Shown: positions 1-12,939, numbered from the stretch's first letter. The stretch is DNA of 64,000 bases from Ophiodon elongatus (GCA_016806645.1 JACSYO010002005.1:989501-1053500), one strand, 5' to 3'. Program-made: numbers and translations. Notes: a model not told the origin generated them from the sequence alone.

Positions 1-505
1 ACAGGAGGAAGACACAACTCTCTCTGACAGCACGTCTGCTGTGTCTACTGAGGGCTGACAGCAGATCCCAGACCAAACTTGTCAATGTGGCCTCAAGGAT
101 TGCTTAAGATGTTCTGTGTCTCTTTGTGGCGCCCCGGCTTGACACAGCAAATTATCTGGAAGTATGGGTTCAGTCGAAAGCAGTCGCGGTGCCAGGGCGG
201 AGACAGCTGGCCATTCGAGTTCTCGTGATACTAGAACACACAAAGCATCTCAAGTGCTGATCGTGTACCTAGAGGTCTCACATGCCGGGATTACAAAGGG
301 CATCGGTGTGAAACATGCTCACAAGCAGGACAAACAGCTCTCGACTGACTCCGTGTACCAGGTGTGCATCGTGCAGTGACAGTTCAGTCAAAGTTTACAA
401 TGCATTGTATTTACGGTTGATCAGTTCAAATACAATAAGGGATGAAAGTAATGTAGTTTAGTTTATCTGCAAGAAAAGTGGGTTGAATGTAGTGATTTTC
501 CCAGA
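1..505. other. unannotated intron sequence
   Basis: No gene, RNA or recognisable repeat was seen. A 71-codon open frame at 164-379 on the plus strand has no recognisable domain. Confidence 0.5.
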
Positions 506-510
506 AGTCA

Positions 511-541
511 ATTTCAAAAAGTTGGATAAGGTCAACTATAC

Positions 542-609
<68 letters not shown>

Positions 610-657
610 CACAGTATAGTTGACCTTATCCAACTTGACCTTATCCAACTTTTTGAA
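511..657. repeat. imperfect inverted repeat around a TA/CATA microsatellite
   Basis: The left arm (511-550, containing gttggataaggtcaactata) is the reverse complement of the right arm (605-657, containing tatagttgaccttatccaac). The right arm carries an extra 15-bp direct copy of tgaccttatccaact, so it is longer. The loop is (TA)n then (CATA)n. The arms could pair into a long hairpin. This could be a palindromic MITE or a repair-generated inverted duplication. Confidence 0.75.
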
Positions 658-674
658 AGTTGGATAATAATATA

Positions 675-679
<5 letters not shown>

Positions 680-733
<54 letters not shown>
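680..733. repeat. (TA)n microsatellite
   Basis: A near-perfect TA dinucleotide run of about 26 units, just beyond the inverted repeat at 511-657. Minus-strand open frames across it are repeat-coded YI artefacts. Confidence 0.95.
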
Positions 734-737
<4 letters not shown>

Positions 738-3140
738 TTTTTTCAGTTAACACATTTGTTGTTTTGTTCAGTGGCTCAATCTACAACACAAAGTTAAACA
801 TATACTTTCCAACTTCTTCGTAGAACTCAAGAGTGCCGCCTAAAATTCCACAATGTCTTCCCAACTCAGTGACTCATGCTGCTTTAATATTCAAAACATA
901 AACTCTTTGAAATTTGGCTAGCTAAACGAGTACAATAAAAGTATAACAGTAGCACATTAAAGCGATTCAATTCTATTTCTCTTGAAACGGTGAAGACATT
1001 TAAATGTGAGGACAGCAGAGGGCATTGAAGCAAAACTATTTTAGTGGATACAATCACTATTTCTATAAAAAAAATATCAAATATATTTGCACGTGAAGGT
1101 GTTAGAGGTAATTATAACTCATTGTTTTACACCTTGCAAATTTTGGTTCGGTCTTACCGCTCTCATCAGGATCATTTCCAGATGCAGTAGGCAGCAGTTT
1201 TCAGCAATAAACAGAAGACCAAATATTACTGTGAAGAGTTGGTAAAGACAGAACTCAGATCAGGTGGCCTGGACCACGACTCCAAATGAATGCTCATGTT
1301 GCAAATCTTTGCAAAAAAGTTTCCGTATGAAGTCAACTCCATCGAAGAACCATTCAATGTCTCCCACAACCAACGGGTGGGAGCCAACAAGACAAAACAA
1401 AGCTTGAGTCATGATTATTCTGAGATTCGACAAAAGAATTCTAGAATTGATGTCAGACAGTGCAAACTGTTGTGATCACTAACTCTGAAATAGCGAGCAC
1501 CGAGGAGCTTTTAATAGAACAAAAAAAAAAAAAAAGTCTTCTTCAAAATGGTATCACATATATGGTCCTCACTTTGTGTGTGTAAAGTATTTTGGCATTG
1601 TAACATGGTTGTCACTTCCTCTGCCAAGTGTTTTCCTTCAGAGGTTAACCTGCTGACCTCGTGGTCAAAATCCAAGTGTACCGTTCTGCAGAGACGAGCG
1701 ACTGAAATAAACACTTGATGCTGCTGCTGAAGGTAACTGAGTCCTAAATAAACACATGGGGGAAAGTCAGCATTCGATTTATTTATTTTTGCTCGCTACT
1801 GACTTGAGTGTGTCAAAAAAAATAAACAATAGCATTTTTCTATCTGTCGTTACTGCAGGCATGTGAGCGATCCAGTAAAGGGGCAGTCCCAGGCTCAAAC
1901 TAGAAACACAGATAAGACTCATGGACCCTGGATGCAGATGGGGTATTTGTCTCATCACCAGTGATGACGACTGATTTCTGAGACCGCTGATCAACCAGGG
2001 ACACGAAGAAGAAACTGAGGGAGGAAAAACGCACCCGGTATGATGAATGAGTGAGACGGGAGCGAGATTAGGAGTAGTCCACTGAATAAATGAAGAAATT
2101 AATGAAGCGAGAAAAAAAGAGCAGACGCTGCCAACGCCGACACGTTCCTCTCCTTCTAAATAAAAAAGTGCTGCTTCTAAGAATAGCTGCACTCGCCTCT
2201 GGTTACGCGGCTGCGATCGCCATCATCATTAGCATCCTCGCGGTGTGATTCTCAACATAGCACAAGTCGCAGTGTGACTTTGGGAGATGTGCTAATTTGT
2301 TTTGTTCACAAGAGTCTTGGATCCCCGCGGTGGTATTTCAGTGCTGTAATCGCTGCTGCTTCATTCACATGACATTACATTATTATCCAATAATGTACCC
2401 TCTTTTGTACCTGGCATGCAGATGCATCATGGGAGATCGGGTAGTATTCAGGCAGATGTAAAACTCGGGGTGAAATTCAACAAAGTGGAGTTTACCAAAA
2501 GCTCAGAGGTAGTCCGAGCTGCTTCTGTGTGAAGTTCCTTGTACCCTGAAGCGGTGAATAGCTGGTGCAGCTAGTTAGCTCGCAAAAATGACTTACAATA
2601 ACAATTCATCCCTGCGTTTTGTGACACTTTGTGCCAAATATATATTGGTTTTAATCAAAGTGTGTGGCTATGAGGATCAACTTGTAAAAGCAATAGATTT
2701 GCTTTCTTTCTTCAGCTAAAAAGATCAAATTCTAAAATCAGACTTAGTCAAAACAATGAGGCTCCAACAGTACTGCGCACTAACAATGACGTCATGAAGC
2801 CTCAACAAATGTGTTTTGATAATCAATGTTGTACCCAACTTTCACTAGCACCCAAACAAACAATTTGTTTAGATTATTCCCGGCCATTATTCTATTTATT
2901 TGTAATTCTTTTTCAAGGGTATAAGGATCAATGGTTTCGTTTGTTATACACATTCTAAAAGACCTCTGAGACTCTGGGCTAAATCAATAACCTTGACTTG
3001 ACATCCTATCCGTTGTATTGAATTTTCAATCACCTACTTCATTATCAAAATAGAGAAATGTGGAAGTAAAATATTCCAGCTGTGTTACGCTAAGAGAGAG
3101 ACTGGTTCAGTGTGCAAAGAATCCCCATAAAGTCCTTTAT
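734..3140. other. unannotated intron sequence
   Basis: Mostly unique AT-rich DNA with a poly-A run near 1520-1536. A 137-codon minus frame at 1779-2192 shows no domain and is probably chance. No RNA gene was recognised. Confidence 0.45.
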
Positions 3141-3141
3141 A

Positions 3142-3442
3142 AAGTCCTTCAGCAGCACACATGTTGTCGACATGCTGAAATGTCCCCGTCGTCTGTTTTA
3201 TGTTAGACAAACTAAAAGAGATTTAAAGATTTGCATGTCTGAACAAAGTACTGCACACACAACATGGATTACGATATTGCTCGACATTATGCACAGGCTA
3301 ACAGTGGCTTTGCAGTCATCGAGGTTCTGAGAGATTCAAAACATCTCACCCTCTCCAAGAGGTGTTGACATAATGAGCTTGCTTATTAATGAATTCACAC
3401 TCTTTACACAGTTGAGCCTCTTGGCCTGAATGAAGAACTGAC
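3142..3442 (+). pseudogene. decayed Penelope-like retroelement, GIY-YIG endonuclease fragment
   Basis: Reading across frames gives VVDMLKCPRRLFYVRQTKRD, then DYDIARHYAQANSGF and IEVL, then YTVEPLGLNEEL. This order resembles the C-terminal GIY-YIG nuclease of Penelope-like elements, typically V-Y-L-KCPCGL-YVGQTKR-L...IA-HF...G...I-V...W-I--L---P-GLNE. The frame shifts at least twice and contains stops, so it cannot encode an active enzyme. The reverse transcriptase part was not seen upstream. Assignment to the Penelope class (Neptune/Poseidon-like) rests on motif recognition only. Confidence 0.7.
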
Positions 3443-3681
3443 TGCCATGTTTCCACTAATTACACTTGATGGATGCAGTACTTGCACTTTTAGTACTTTG
3501 TCTTTGTAACTTTTAAGTACATCTGTGTTGTTTCGTTTCTGACGTGATTGTAGTACACTGGCACTTGGATATTGGCTGTAGAAACTCCCAACCTTGGATC
3601 CATTAGCCAATAGATTTGAAATAGTTGGTCTTTTTAGATTGAGAAAAAGTTTGCCTTTATCTGACCAAAATAGAAATGGGG

Positions 3682-3694
3682 GAGAGACAGAGAC

Positions 3695-3754
<60 letters not shown>

Positions 3755-3755
3755 G
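3682..3755. repeat. (AG)n microsatellite with GACA start
   Basis: A GAGACA-rich lead followed by about 25 AG units, with one AAAG interruption. The plus (RE)n and minus (LS)n open frames here are repeat artefacts. Confidence 0.95.
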
Positions 3756-4680
3756 CAACAAGTGTGGCGCAACCAGGGGCTCCAGAGTCCCGTTCATCCA
3801 ACTATCCAACGACAATCGTTCGTCTGCTCTTGGTTGGCTGTAAAGACTTTTGTTCTTACATCATCAACAGAGGAGATGACAGTGACGCATTCAGTGTCAT
3901 TCCTCTGCTCCCAGGCCACTGCTTGTCACGCTTGCATTGCTCATCGCAAAAGCAGTTGGTGAGGCCAGAGTATCACTTGGGAATGTGGGTCAGATTTATA
4001 GTTTGATTCTTTAAAAAAACAATACGTAAACTATTGAATACATATTTATTTTACCCTGTGTTACTTGTACTCGTACCACCTTAGCTGGAGTAAAGGACTG
4101 TAGTAATGAGTAATAACTCACACAGAGCCTCCTAAATGTCATGGACTTTATCACTACAGTGCTGTTACGTTAACAAAAGCTACTTTGAGTTGTCTTACAA
4201 GACTAATATGTTTACTGCTCAGCGAGGTCCCTAAAGGCAAGGCTGCTTATGTCAGAATGTCACGTATGAGTAGCACACACTGTGCCAGTGAACATTTTCA
4301 TTTCTCAATTTAAAACTCTGTCTGCCACCTCTCAAACGAATGTGTGTGATATGTCCCCGGCAAACACTTTCACAAAGTGAAAGGCCCGAGAAGACGACAA
4401 CACTACCAAATATAGTGTTGCTTATGCAAAAAAAAAAAAAAAAAAACATGACCATGTTGGCAGTGACTATTTTAAGAGTGTGGCGTTGAAGGCAACGCTG
4501 CCAATAACTGCAACAGCAGAACTACTCCAGGGTGGCGTTAGGTACAAACACAGAATATAGCAAGATGATTCATGAGCTAATTAGCGCTGGCCATTAAAAG
4601 CACAGCTCGCATTGGTAACAAGAGGAGGTAAATTTGTCAGGGCTGACAGTCAGACGCACACATATTAAAAAGCGGTTGAT
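3756..4680. other. unannotated intron sequence
   Basis: Unique AT-rich DNA with a poly-A run at 4429-4446. Nothing coding was recognised. Confidence 0.45.
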
Positions 4681-4689
4681 GGCATCAAG

Positions 4690-5022
4690 CTAATGGTTTG
4701 GTTACATATGCCAATTCTTGGTGATATGTTTTACTAGCATAAGGCACGTGAAAACAGCATGCCACTTGTGCTCTACTGGCAGGTACTCAGTAAAACCAGA
4801 AGCCATATGCCAGTAGAACGACAGTTCCGATAGTTAACGTGGCATACCACCAACAACTGGCATGTGACCCTGACACAAGAATGGCATATCATCGTTACGT
4901 GGCGATGGACGCTGGTGTATGCCAGTGAAACACAGGTGATACACCGTGCCACATGCTAGTAAAACAGAAGCAACATACCAATAGCCAACGATGACGCATC
5001 ACTTATAATTGGCATATACCAC
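4690..5022. repeat. degenerate tandem-like repeat rich in tatgcca/tggcata
   Basis: The motif tatgcca(gt) and its complement (ac)tggcata recur many times over about 330 bp, spaced irregularly. The last ~76 bp (4947-5022, including acttataattggcata) is repeated with substitutions at 6922-6992. It is not a family I can name. Confidence 0.6.
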
Positions 5023-5227
5023 AAAAAAAAGAAAAAGAAAAAAAGACTGTTAAGTGTGTAAGCTTGGGCAAGGTAATTCAAAGGCTCTCTACATAGTTAA
5101 AATTAATCTTGCAGCCATGTTCTCAATCCTGTCCCCGGGCCGGCCTCCTTGAGTGCCCTCACTGTACAACGCCACTGGTCATGACACTCTTCCCGCTTAC
5201 AAATCCAATCACGACATAAGTGACATA

Positions 5228-5521
5228 TGTATGGTAAATGGACTTGCATGTATGTAGCGCCTTTCAAGTCTTCCGACCACTCAAAGTGCTTTACACTAGA
5301 GGCCAACATTTATGCATTCACACACACGGATGGCAAAGGCTGCCATGCAAGGTGCCACCTGCTCATCAGATTCTACTCTAATCATTCAGACACAGTCGCC
5401 CCGATGGCACAGACCTTTGGGGTTTAGTATCTTGCCCAAGGACACTTCGACATAGAGGAGCCAGGGGATCAAACCTGGTGACCCGTTCTATCTCCTGAGC
5501 CACAGCCGCCTGTATGTCTAT
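5228..5521 (+). repeat. common teleost interspersed repeat (tggtaaatgga...ctgagccacagccgcc)
   Basis: It starts with atggtaaatggac, continues with cttccgaccactcaaagtgc and cttgcccaaggacacttcg, and ends with gagccacagccgcc. This order matches a very abundant fish repeat that I recognise by its consensus but cannot classify with certainty (non-LTR tail or non-autonomous DNA element). It is diverged and internally shortened; it gives spurious small open frames on both strands. Confidence 0.7.
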
Positions 5522-6915
5522 AAATAGATTTTGCAGTATAGACCACATATTCTCTATGGCATTGGTCTCAGAACAAACTGAATCCGAAGCAATTCTAAGG
5601 AATACCTTCAAAAAGAGGATACAGTAAAGCATGCAGGAGCAAGAGTGCAAAAAGAAGCATAATGAGCTTGACTCATGGTAGGTGGTGTTGACTCTCTTCT
5701 ATTCATTTCCAATAAAAACAGTCCCAGGAGGTGATATTCATGAGTCCCTTGTTACAGGAGATGCTTCATCGCGTGAAACTTCATGCTGGTGCACTTTCAC
5801 ATGAACCCACAGGCTTACAATGCAACCTAAGAAAGATTTTTTTTTTTCTTCAAATCATTGCTTTTATCTGACACTGACCAATCAACAGAAAGCAGATTGT
5901 GATTAAAATACCAGACCTGCAGTAAAGCAGTTAAACAATTAAAAAAAGCCTATCTTTACTTATTTATTCTTCAACAGCTATTCATTTAACGATGATATAT
6001 TTATAACAACAAAAACTGACATTATCCCTCCTCTTTAAAAGGCTTAAGATCCAGGAATGAATCCAGGAACTGAACCTACAGAGCCAAGATTACATTTTTA
6101 CTTAAAAGATAAAATAAATCAATGGCTGGCAGAAAGAAAGAAAAAAAAAAAAAAAAACACTCTTTACGCAACATTTTCTACAATGCCAGAAAGTGAATGA
6201 ACATGTCAGAAAAGAGAAAACGATGGATTTGAGGAGAGAGCCTCTGCGAAATGATGAAACCAGCCAAGGCTTGTTAAGTCAATGAAAATCTGGAGCATTG
6301 ATAGTATGCCACCCAGCATTTGTGTGTGGATGCTTGAGATGGCCCACAATCCCAGTGCTATTAGCGCAGAGTGATAGGTGAAATAGGATTTTCTTAATTA
6401 CACCTGAACATGACGAAAAGCTAAGACCCACGCATAAATAGAGCGCATCACCGCGTATCTGCATGTAAATGACTCTAGAATGGATGAATGGATACCTCTG
6501 CAGGTGGATAGAAAACAACCCTAAATTCACTGGGAAAAACAGGATAGCGAATTAAGCTTCAGTATTTAGCTTATTCGTTCTGGCCAACATGGGAAAAGTA
6601 ACATATGTAGCTCTTAAGCTGTATACTAAGTGAGCACACAGTCCTTGAGTTGGTGTCAATGCCCAAAGTGCATTTAGTAGGAAAGATCCCAGAGTAATTT
6701 ACCTGCAATAGAGGCCTTGGAAGCGGCCACGACAGTCAGGAATCCAGATGTAATGCTTAAAAGGCGGCGTGATGATGAACGAAACACGTGGCCCTGCTGG
6801 CCAATCGGAGTCGAGCTGAGTTGGGCCCTTCGATCTCACCCTCTGAGGCAACCCAAGGCATGAATATAAATATATATAAAGTAAGCAGATTTATTAGTCC
6901 CACAGTGCCGAACCA
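5522..6915. other. unannotated intron sequence
   Basis: Unique AT-rich DNA with short poly-T and poly-A runs (5839-5849, 6139-6158). Nothing coding was recognised. Confidence 0.45.
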
Positions 6916-6921
6916 TTGGAC

Positions 6922-6992
6922 TGCCACGTGCTAAGTTAGAAGCGCCATACCAACAGTCAACAATGACATCACTTATAATTGGCATAAACCAC
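6922..6992. repeat. second copy of the 4947-5022 motif
   Basis: It aligns with 4947-5022 through tgccac(a/g)tgcta, cataccaa(t/c)ag, caa(c/t)gatgac-like spacing and the identical acttataattggcata core. It has small deletions relative to the first copy. Confidence 0.65.
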
Positions 6993-8470
6993 CAAAACAA
7001 GAGTGGCCTACCAGAAAGACAAGACCAATGATGGAGGGGATTATTGGTGACTGTCGAGGATCTGAGGATAGAGGGTCTTGTATGGTGTACAAATTGTGAA
7101 GCCATTTCAGGACAACTTGTGAAAGATGACTTTTAGCACACCTTGAGAATAGCTGATATCTTTCTCTTTTTTATTTGGAGTCATCGATAAAGGGAAACCA
7201 TTTCACCAGCAAACTTTGAGCTTTGACTGAAATGCCAGCATCAGCATGCTAATATGCTCACAGTGACATTGCTAACTTAACATTGCAAGGTTAAACATTA
7301 ACCTAATAAACACTTGTAGGTATAGAAATTTGCACCAGAATAAAAAAAGAAAACCACCAAAAAATGAAATTGCAAAATTTAATTTGGGGTGTCTGAGACA
7401 GAGATAAGTCTGTTTGCTGTGTCGGAGGCAGCAATAAAAAATAAAAATATAAATATTTTGTTATTTTTGGTTTTTGATTCGTCCGTATATATCAGTTAAT
7501 TGAAAGAAAATAAAAATCCCAAATTTGATTTAAACATTGACAAATAAAAAATACAAAAATGTAATTAAATTCTAACATTTTAAGAAAATGTTCTAAAATT
7601 GAACTGATGACCTTTACATGGACCCGTGAGACTTGCTTTTACTCGAAGCAGAAACGAATGGTTGAGTATCATTGGCAACCCATTATCACATTGCCATCTT
7701 GGTGTCAAACAGACGATGTTTTGCACCTTCTGCTGCCTGTCAGCTCTGGACATGTTAAAAGCACAGTGTCATGACACACTAGAGCTAGTTGCTATAGTGC
7801 TGGAAGCTACTTCCACCAAAATACATCGCATTGACAAAAAGCCTTTCAATTTAATTGAATTATGTCAACACTTTAAAGAAAAGTATAGAATAATGCTTGA
7901 AGCATCTCTCCCTCTGACTGCTATTTCTGAAGGCCTTCGCTTTAAAGTGATTAACTCTCTTTACAGCTGGCAGCTCCGACTGCAGCTCCGACTGCAAGCG
8001 TTTCAAATGGAAATACATATGGCAGATTAATCGATTTACCTTGAAAAAATCCTGCAAAACTAGCACCGTGCTGTTGTAAAGTAACCAAACTAACCTGCAG
8101 CTACGATGAAGAGCGAGCTGTGGTAGAGTATGTTAAGTAGTAACAGTACAGTACTAATACATAAGTAAAAATAGCAATAACTCAATCTAGAAATACACCT
8201 TGACAAGTGCAAACCCTGCATTTGAAATTGTACGGGCACTGCCTCTGATAGGAATGTAGTACTTCTTTTCTGCAGCCCTGTAGTGGTATTGTTTGGTGTG
8301 TATTCCCAGTATGGGGCAAATAAAAATTGAAGCCCTCCCAACAATTTGCTTTGGAATATGTTACTTCTGCTTCCCTGCTGCAGCTAGTTTACTTTCTTGC
8401 CAGAGCTATTGCCTGAATGCAAGAGAGCTTAATTATCAACAATACGTTGTTTTGGCAAATCAATTACAGT
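6993..8470. other. unannotated intron sequence with one repeat scrap
   Basis: 7215-7300 carries atgccagcatcagcatgcta and a nearby gctcacagtgacattgctaa, a minus-orientation scrap of the gctaa/catgc family seen at 15870, 21410 and 34010. 7320-7580 is strongly AT-rich. A 134-codon plus frame at 7626-8030 has no recognisable domain. Confidence 0.5.
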
Positions 8471-8473
8471 AAA

Positions 8474-8905
8474 TTCATATACATTTTATTTGTATAGCCC
8501 AATATCACAAATTTGTCTCAAAGGGCTTTACAATCTGTACAACATATGTCCTCATATCCTCGCATTGTATGTGAGGAAACCCCCCCGCCCACAAAAAAAA
8601 CTTTAACGGGGGCAAAAAGGAAAAAACAGGATGGACAGAAGTGCAATGTACGACATGTATAGAATGAGCAACATAATAAAATTACAGCATAGTCAATCCA
8701 TATGACAGAAATGATACATTTGAGTGTAGCAATAGCTGTAGTAGTAAAAATAGGGGGAATATTAATATATATTGATAACTTCTAATGATAATAGCAGCAG
8801 TGGATATTACAGAGTGACCATAAGGCTGTAGCAGTCATAGTAATCTCACTAATAATAATAATAATAATAATAATAATAGTGTCAAATCAGCCTGTTACAG
8901 GAGCA
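8474..8905 (-). repeat. LINE 3' end (L2/Maui-like family), minus orientation
   Basis: The plus strand reads tttgtatagcccaatatcac, then tctcaaagggctttacaatc, the reverse complement of a very common fish LINE tail. Its upstream part contains (AAT)n at 8850-8879. Read on the minus strand it aligns along its length with 26580-27075: shared atttctgtcatat, acttctgtccatcctg and the attattatt run. It is 3'-UTR only, with no coding sequence. Confidence 0.75.
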
Positions 8906-10105
8906 TTAGTATGGCACCATAGCATTCAGCTTTTGAAAGGACAATACCTGGCGGAACATGTTTTAGCCCCAGCTCCCTGCTTCTGTGCCCCATAATTACA
9001 TTTAGCCACCGCCACGACTTGAATTAGAACTAAGAGACTCAGAGCACACACCTGAAACTCTCTCTTGCTCACCTTCACTCTTTCCTTCCCTGGTTCTCCT
9101 TTTGCCCCAAGCACAATCTACCCAAAAATCTCATTAAGGCCCACCACTGCCACTGAGTGCAGTTGCATTATTCATGTGTTTTCCCCAAGCACTCTAACAA
9201 CAAAAAAATATATGAAAATGGGTGAATATTTCAATCTGATGTTTAAAATGCACGGCAAGAAAATCAGCTAGGTAACATCTAAGCATATCTTTAAAACAAA
9301 CAATACGGTTGCCGGGCTCCGAGGAACTCGTGAGAACTCATCCATGAAAAGCGACCCATAAGTAACTCAAGAAGCATGAGGTCATGTGAACAAATAATTC
9401 ATTAAAATAATTAAATATGCTTTATTAATATTAAGATAAAACACATTAGACACACGGGGTTATATTCAAATCACTTAAAGACCATCGGTTTCAGAGCACA
9501 TGTGACTCATCTGAGACGTTTCAGTGGGACTCATTAGCTTGCAGACATTAGCATTTCATTCATGCATGGCATGCTAATCTAGCGACCACTATTTGTTCTC
9601 AACACTTCCTGCAGAGCCGTTCACTGTGCCCTTTAGGAGAGCTAAAGAGATCCGCACAATTCTTCAGCTGATGTTATTGGGCCTGTCAAACTTGGTCGGC
9701 GTGGGGAACTTGTCCTTGTGTACATGAGTGTTTGGGTGTAAGGGTGTGCACTTGCCCGTCTGAGCACTGTCACAATGTATTTATGTAACTGCAGTGTCTG
9801 GCAAAAAGGAAAATTGTGATGAATATTTTAGTTACGACTGCAGCACATTGGGCTGGTTAGGGAGTTATTTTGCTTAAAAGATCACACGGCTTGGAGCTCA
9901 TTGTCTTGGCTGTCTGATCAGCAGATATCCTGTGTGATTGAGTCTCACGGCTCTCACTAACCTCGTAGGCAGCCATTCAGGGGAACAGAAAGTCCCGACA
10001 GATAACCCGACTGCCACCACAAGACGTATCAGAGTGGAAAGTTTCTCAAGTTTCTCAAGTTGTTTGAGTTCTATTTCATTTTGTGTCTCCAAGATGTGCA
10101 AAGTA
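8906..10105. other. unannotated intron sequence
   Basis: AT-rich DNA with no recognised exon. A weak scrap of the gctaa/catgc repeat may lie at 9530-9600 (cagacattagcattt, catgctaat). Confidence 0.4.
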
Positions 10106-10109
10106 GCAA

Positions 10110-10388
10110 CTGTTCATCAATATGGTCTAACCAGTTTAGCCCAAACAGATTTACTAAATGAACACCGTACTGTATTGAAGAAGACTTGAAACTAGCGATT
10201 GAGACACATGTTTGCCATATTTACTAAGGTAATAAATCAAGTGGGAAGTCAGGTAATTTTCTCATAAACATGTAAGACTTATTTTTTGCAACCAGAGGAG
10301 TCGCCCCCTGATGGCCATTAGAAAGAATGCAAGTTTAAGCACTTCTGCATTGGCTTCACTTTTCAGACCCGGAGGTTGCCGTCTGGTT
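10110..10388 (-). repeat. dispersed repeat family R1, copy 1, with CTCF-like core
   Basis: The reverse complement reads cggcaacctccgggtctg, aagtgaagccaatgc, ccatcagggggcg, then ttgatttattacc and tctcaatcgctagtttcaag. The same blocks occur in the same order at 17479-17700 and 53385-53880. It contains ccatcagggggcg at 10302-10314 (minus strand). Confidence 0.8.
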
Positions 10389-12800
10389 GAAGAACATCAA
10401 GTTCAGCTCATGCTAAAGATAGTGTTTCTCTCCTTGAGTGATCAGTGATTTTCCATAACTGCAAAAAAATAATCCGTCACAACGCTAAACCGGTTTTGGC
10501 AATGAAATGCAGGATACATTCAGTTTAGAAAATGTGGCAATAATGCAGAAAAAGCAGTTATTGGAGCACAGAAATGACACCGAGAATTGATTCCGGATTC
10601 CATTCTGCCAGTAATTCTAATAAAAAACCCAACATTTTCACTGGCAAGAACAGTTGTATCCCTTAAGCCTGCCAGTAGCTCGGGTGTTAAGTGTAGATTT
10701 TAATCCTACTTTGATCTCAGAGATTAACACCTTTCAGACAGCAGATGTAACAGAACCTCTGATACAACAATGACTCAACCACTCAAGAATTCATTAATGC
10801 AACTTTATACACCAACACAGTGACGCAGCATTTCCTCATCTTCACTGGGGGGCTATATTTATGACACAACTAAAGGCAACACAAGCGATGAACGTCTTCC
10901 CAATGCTACATCTGTATGCACGCCAGGGAATGTTGTGTGAGTAACTGAGGATGCAGTATCATTCCATGACCCCCTTTTTACCTTCACATGAGACACATGC
11001 TTCAGGCAAGCCCCGAGGAAGGCGGGAGATTCTACAGCTGTTGCTGCTAAACTATGCAAATTGGTAAAATATGGTTCCAACTAAATATAACCCGTCATTA
11101 AAATTTTAGTGTTGCATTAAGCAGGAGTACACGCATTAGTGGCCCCACTGAGTCACAACCTCAGGATGATTTAACCGACCCGTGAGCGTGATGGAGAGAA
11201 AGAGCGACGTGTACGAATAATTATGTGTGCATCAATCTAACACTGATGTTAAAGTGCGTTGTTGTATGGTTTTATCTAAGTTTTATGGCTTTTGGCAGAG
11301 CTGTGGCTCATATCAACTCAGCCAAATAAGGTACCAGGCATCGCACGCTACCGTTTGCCAGTGAGTGCATTGTATCCGACTGCTAAACAGCCGGGGCGGA
11401 GGAAATGCGAGCTCGGCTTGATTTTCACCGTTCTAAATTTGCACGGACGGAGGAAATAACCGCACAATTTAATTCACTTCCCCGGCCCCCTAAAATGCTA
11501 GTACCTTGATGTGGCATGTGTCCGCGGCTTCCAGCTCTAAAGTACCATAAGGACGAGCGCCTCTCATCGCCGTGTGCAGTGAAAGTGGAGACTAACTCAG
11601 ACTGGCAGATGGGCAGAGGGCATCCTGTAAACAGCCACACAGGTCAGGGTGACATTAAAATGTCTTTCACTGACCAGCTCACTAAAGAGGGGAGCCTCAT
11701 GCACGCACAGGCACTTTTACAACACAGTACAATACCTCATGGCTGTCAAACGCAAACTAACCTGAGGAGTTTCGAAGAAGTGGTTCTTAGGTGTTTTTCA
11801 TCATCTTAACGTTCCTCTAAAATATGGGTGTACAGCTCAAATTAAAATGTTCTTCCTTTTTCTTTCCTGTCGTATGATTACTTAATAGATACTGTATTCA
11901 GAGTGTGTGCAGATATTGTAGAAAGTGAGAATAAAAAATAAAAAAAATGTCATTGGACAGGGATTTTGCAGTATTGTGCATATTAACATACTGGTGATAG
12001 GGTTGGAAGACAACAAATGCTACATAATGATTGATACAAAATAAATGTCTCTGAAAAGAGTATTGATTTAGCATTGCACTCCTGTGACTCATAATGGAAC
12101 TCAACTCCACTCACTTGGCCGAACAGATTCTCTCAAAAATGAATCCTAATTATCTAATCAAAATGTGAAAAATGAATTAATTCAGTTTAAGTCCTAAGCG
12201 AGCAGTGTAGATGATCAAATCGTGAATAAAATCAGTATCAGGTCTATTTCATCAGAAGAAGACACTGGTACTGGTTTTAGGGAAACCAATACATCAGCCC
12301 GACTGTAAAAGGAGCCACTGATTCTAATATGCTGGACTTTGAGAGTCTCACAGATTGAGTATATGTGTGTGTGTGTGTGTCTCTCCACCTGCTATGCGAC
12401 TGTGGCGTGCTCACGCCAGACTGTCTGAATAACGCTCGGGCAAGAAGGCAGAACTAAGGCCCTTCTGCTTTCATTTATAATTCAGAGCAGCGCCACATAC
12501 CATTTGTCTCGTACAGACTTACAATTTCATATCTCCTGTTTCTGGGGAATTGCTTTTTCAAAACAGAAAAAACAAAAAAAGGTGCACTTATTCAAGGTTT
12601 CAGGTGTTCCTTTGTAGGAGCTCTTTAGGGAATAAAGCAGCATCATGTAAAGAAATTTAACAGCAAAAAAGATACCGTATGAAAGCACAGAGACATTGCC
12701 TCACAAAAAGGCTTCTGAGAGTTGTGTGCAACTATCAATGGGAAAATCAATAAATCTGCTTTTTCTGCATCGCATCTTCTTTCTCTCTGTTCAACCCACA
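10389..12800. other. unannotated intron sequence
   Basis: Unique DNA with a short (TG)n at 12364-12380. Small open frames have no recognisable domains. No exon was seen. Confidence 0.4.
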
Positions 12801-12905
12801 CTAATAAATAAATAAATATATAAATAAATAAATAAATAAATAAAATATAAATAAATAAATATATAAATAAATAAATAAATAAATAAAAAATAATAAAAAA
12901 AAGAA

Positions 12906-12939
<34 letters not shown>

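Noticed and set aside
426..753. YI-rich minus-strand frames
   Set aside because: They are products of the TA/CATA repeats.
1779..2192. 137-codon minus frame as a gene
   Set aside because: No recognisable domain or conserved motif; likely chance.
7626..8030. 134-codon plus frame as a gene
   Set aside because: No recognisable domain, overlapping frame on the other strand, and no splice or promoter context; this length is expected by chance in 64 kb.
9065..9271. Possible missing TRAPPC9 exon
   Set aside because: The peptide shows none of the expected C-terminal TRAPPC9 motifs.
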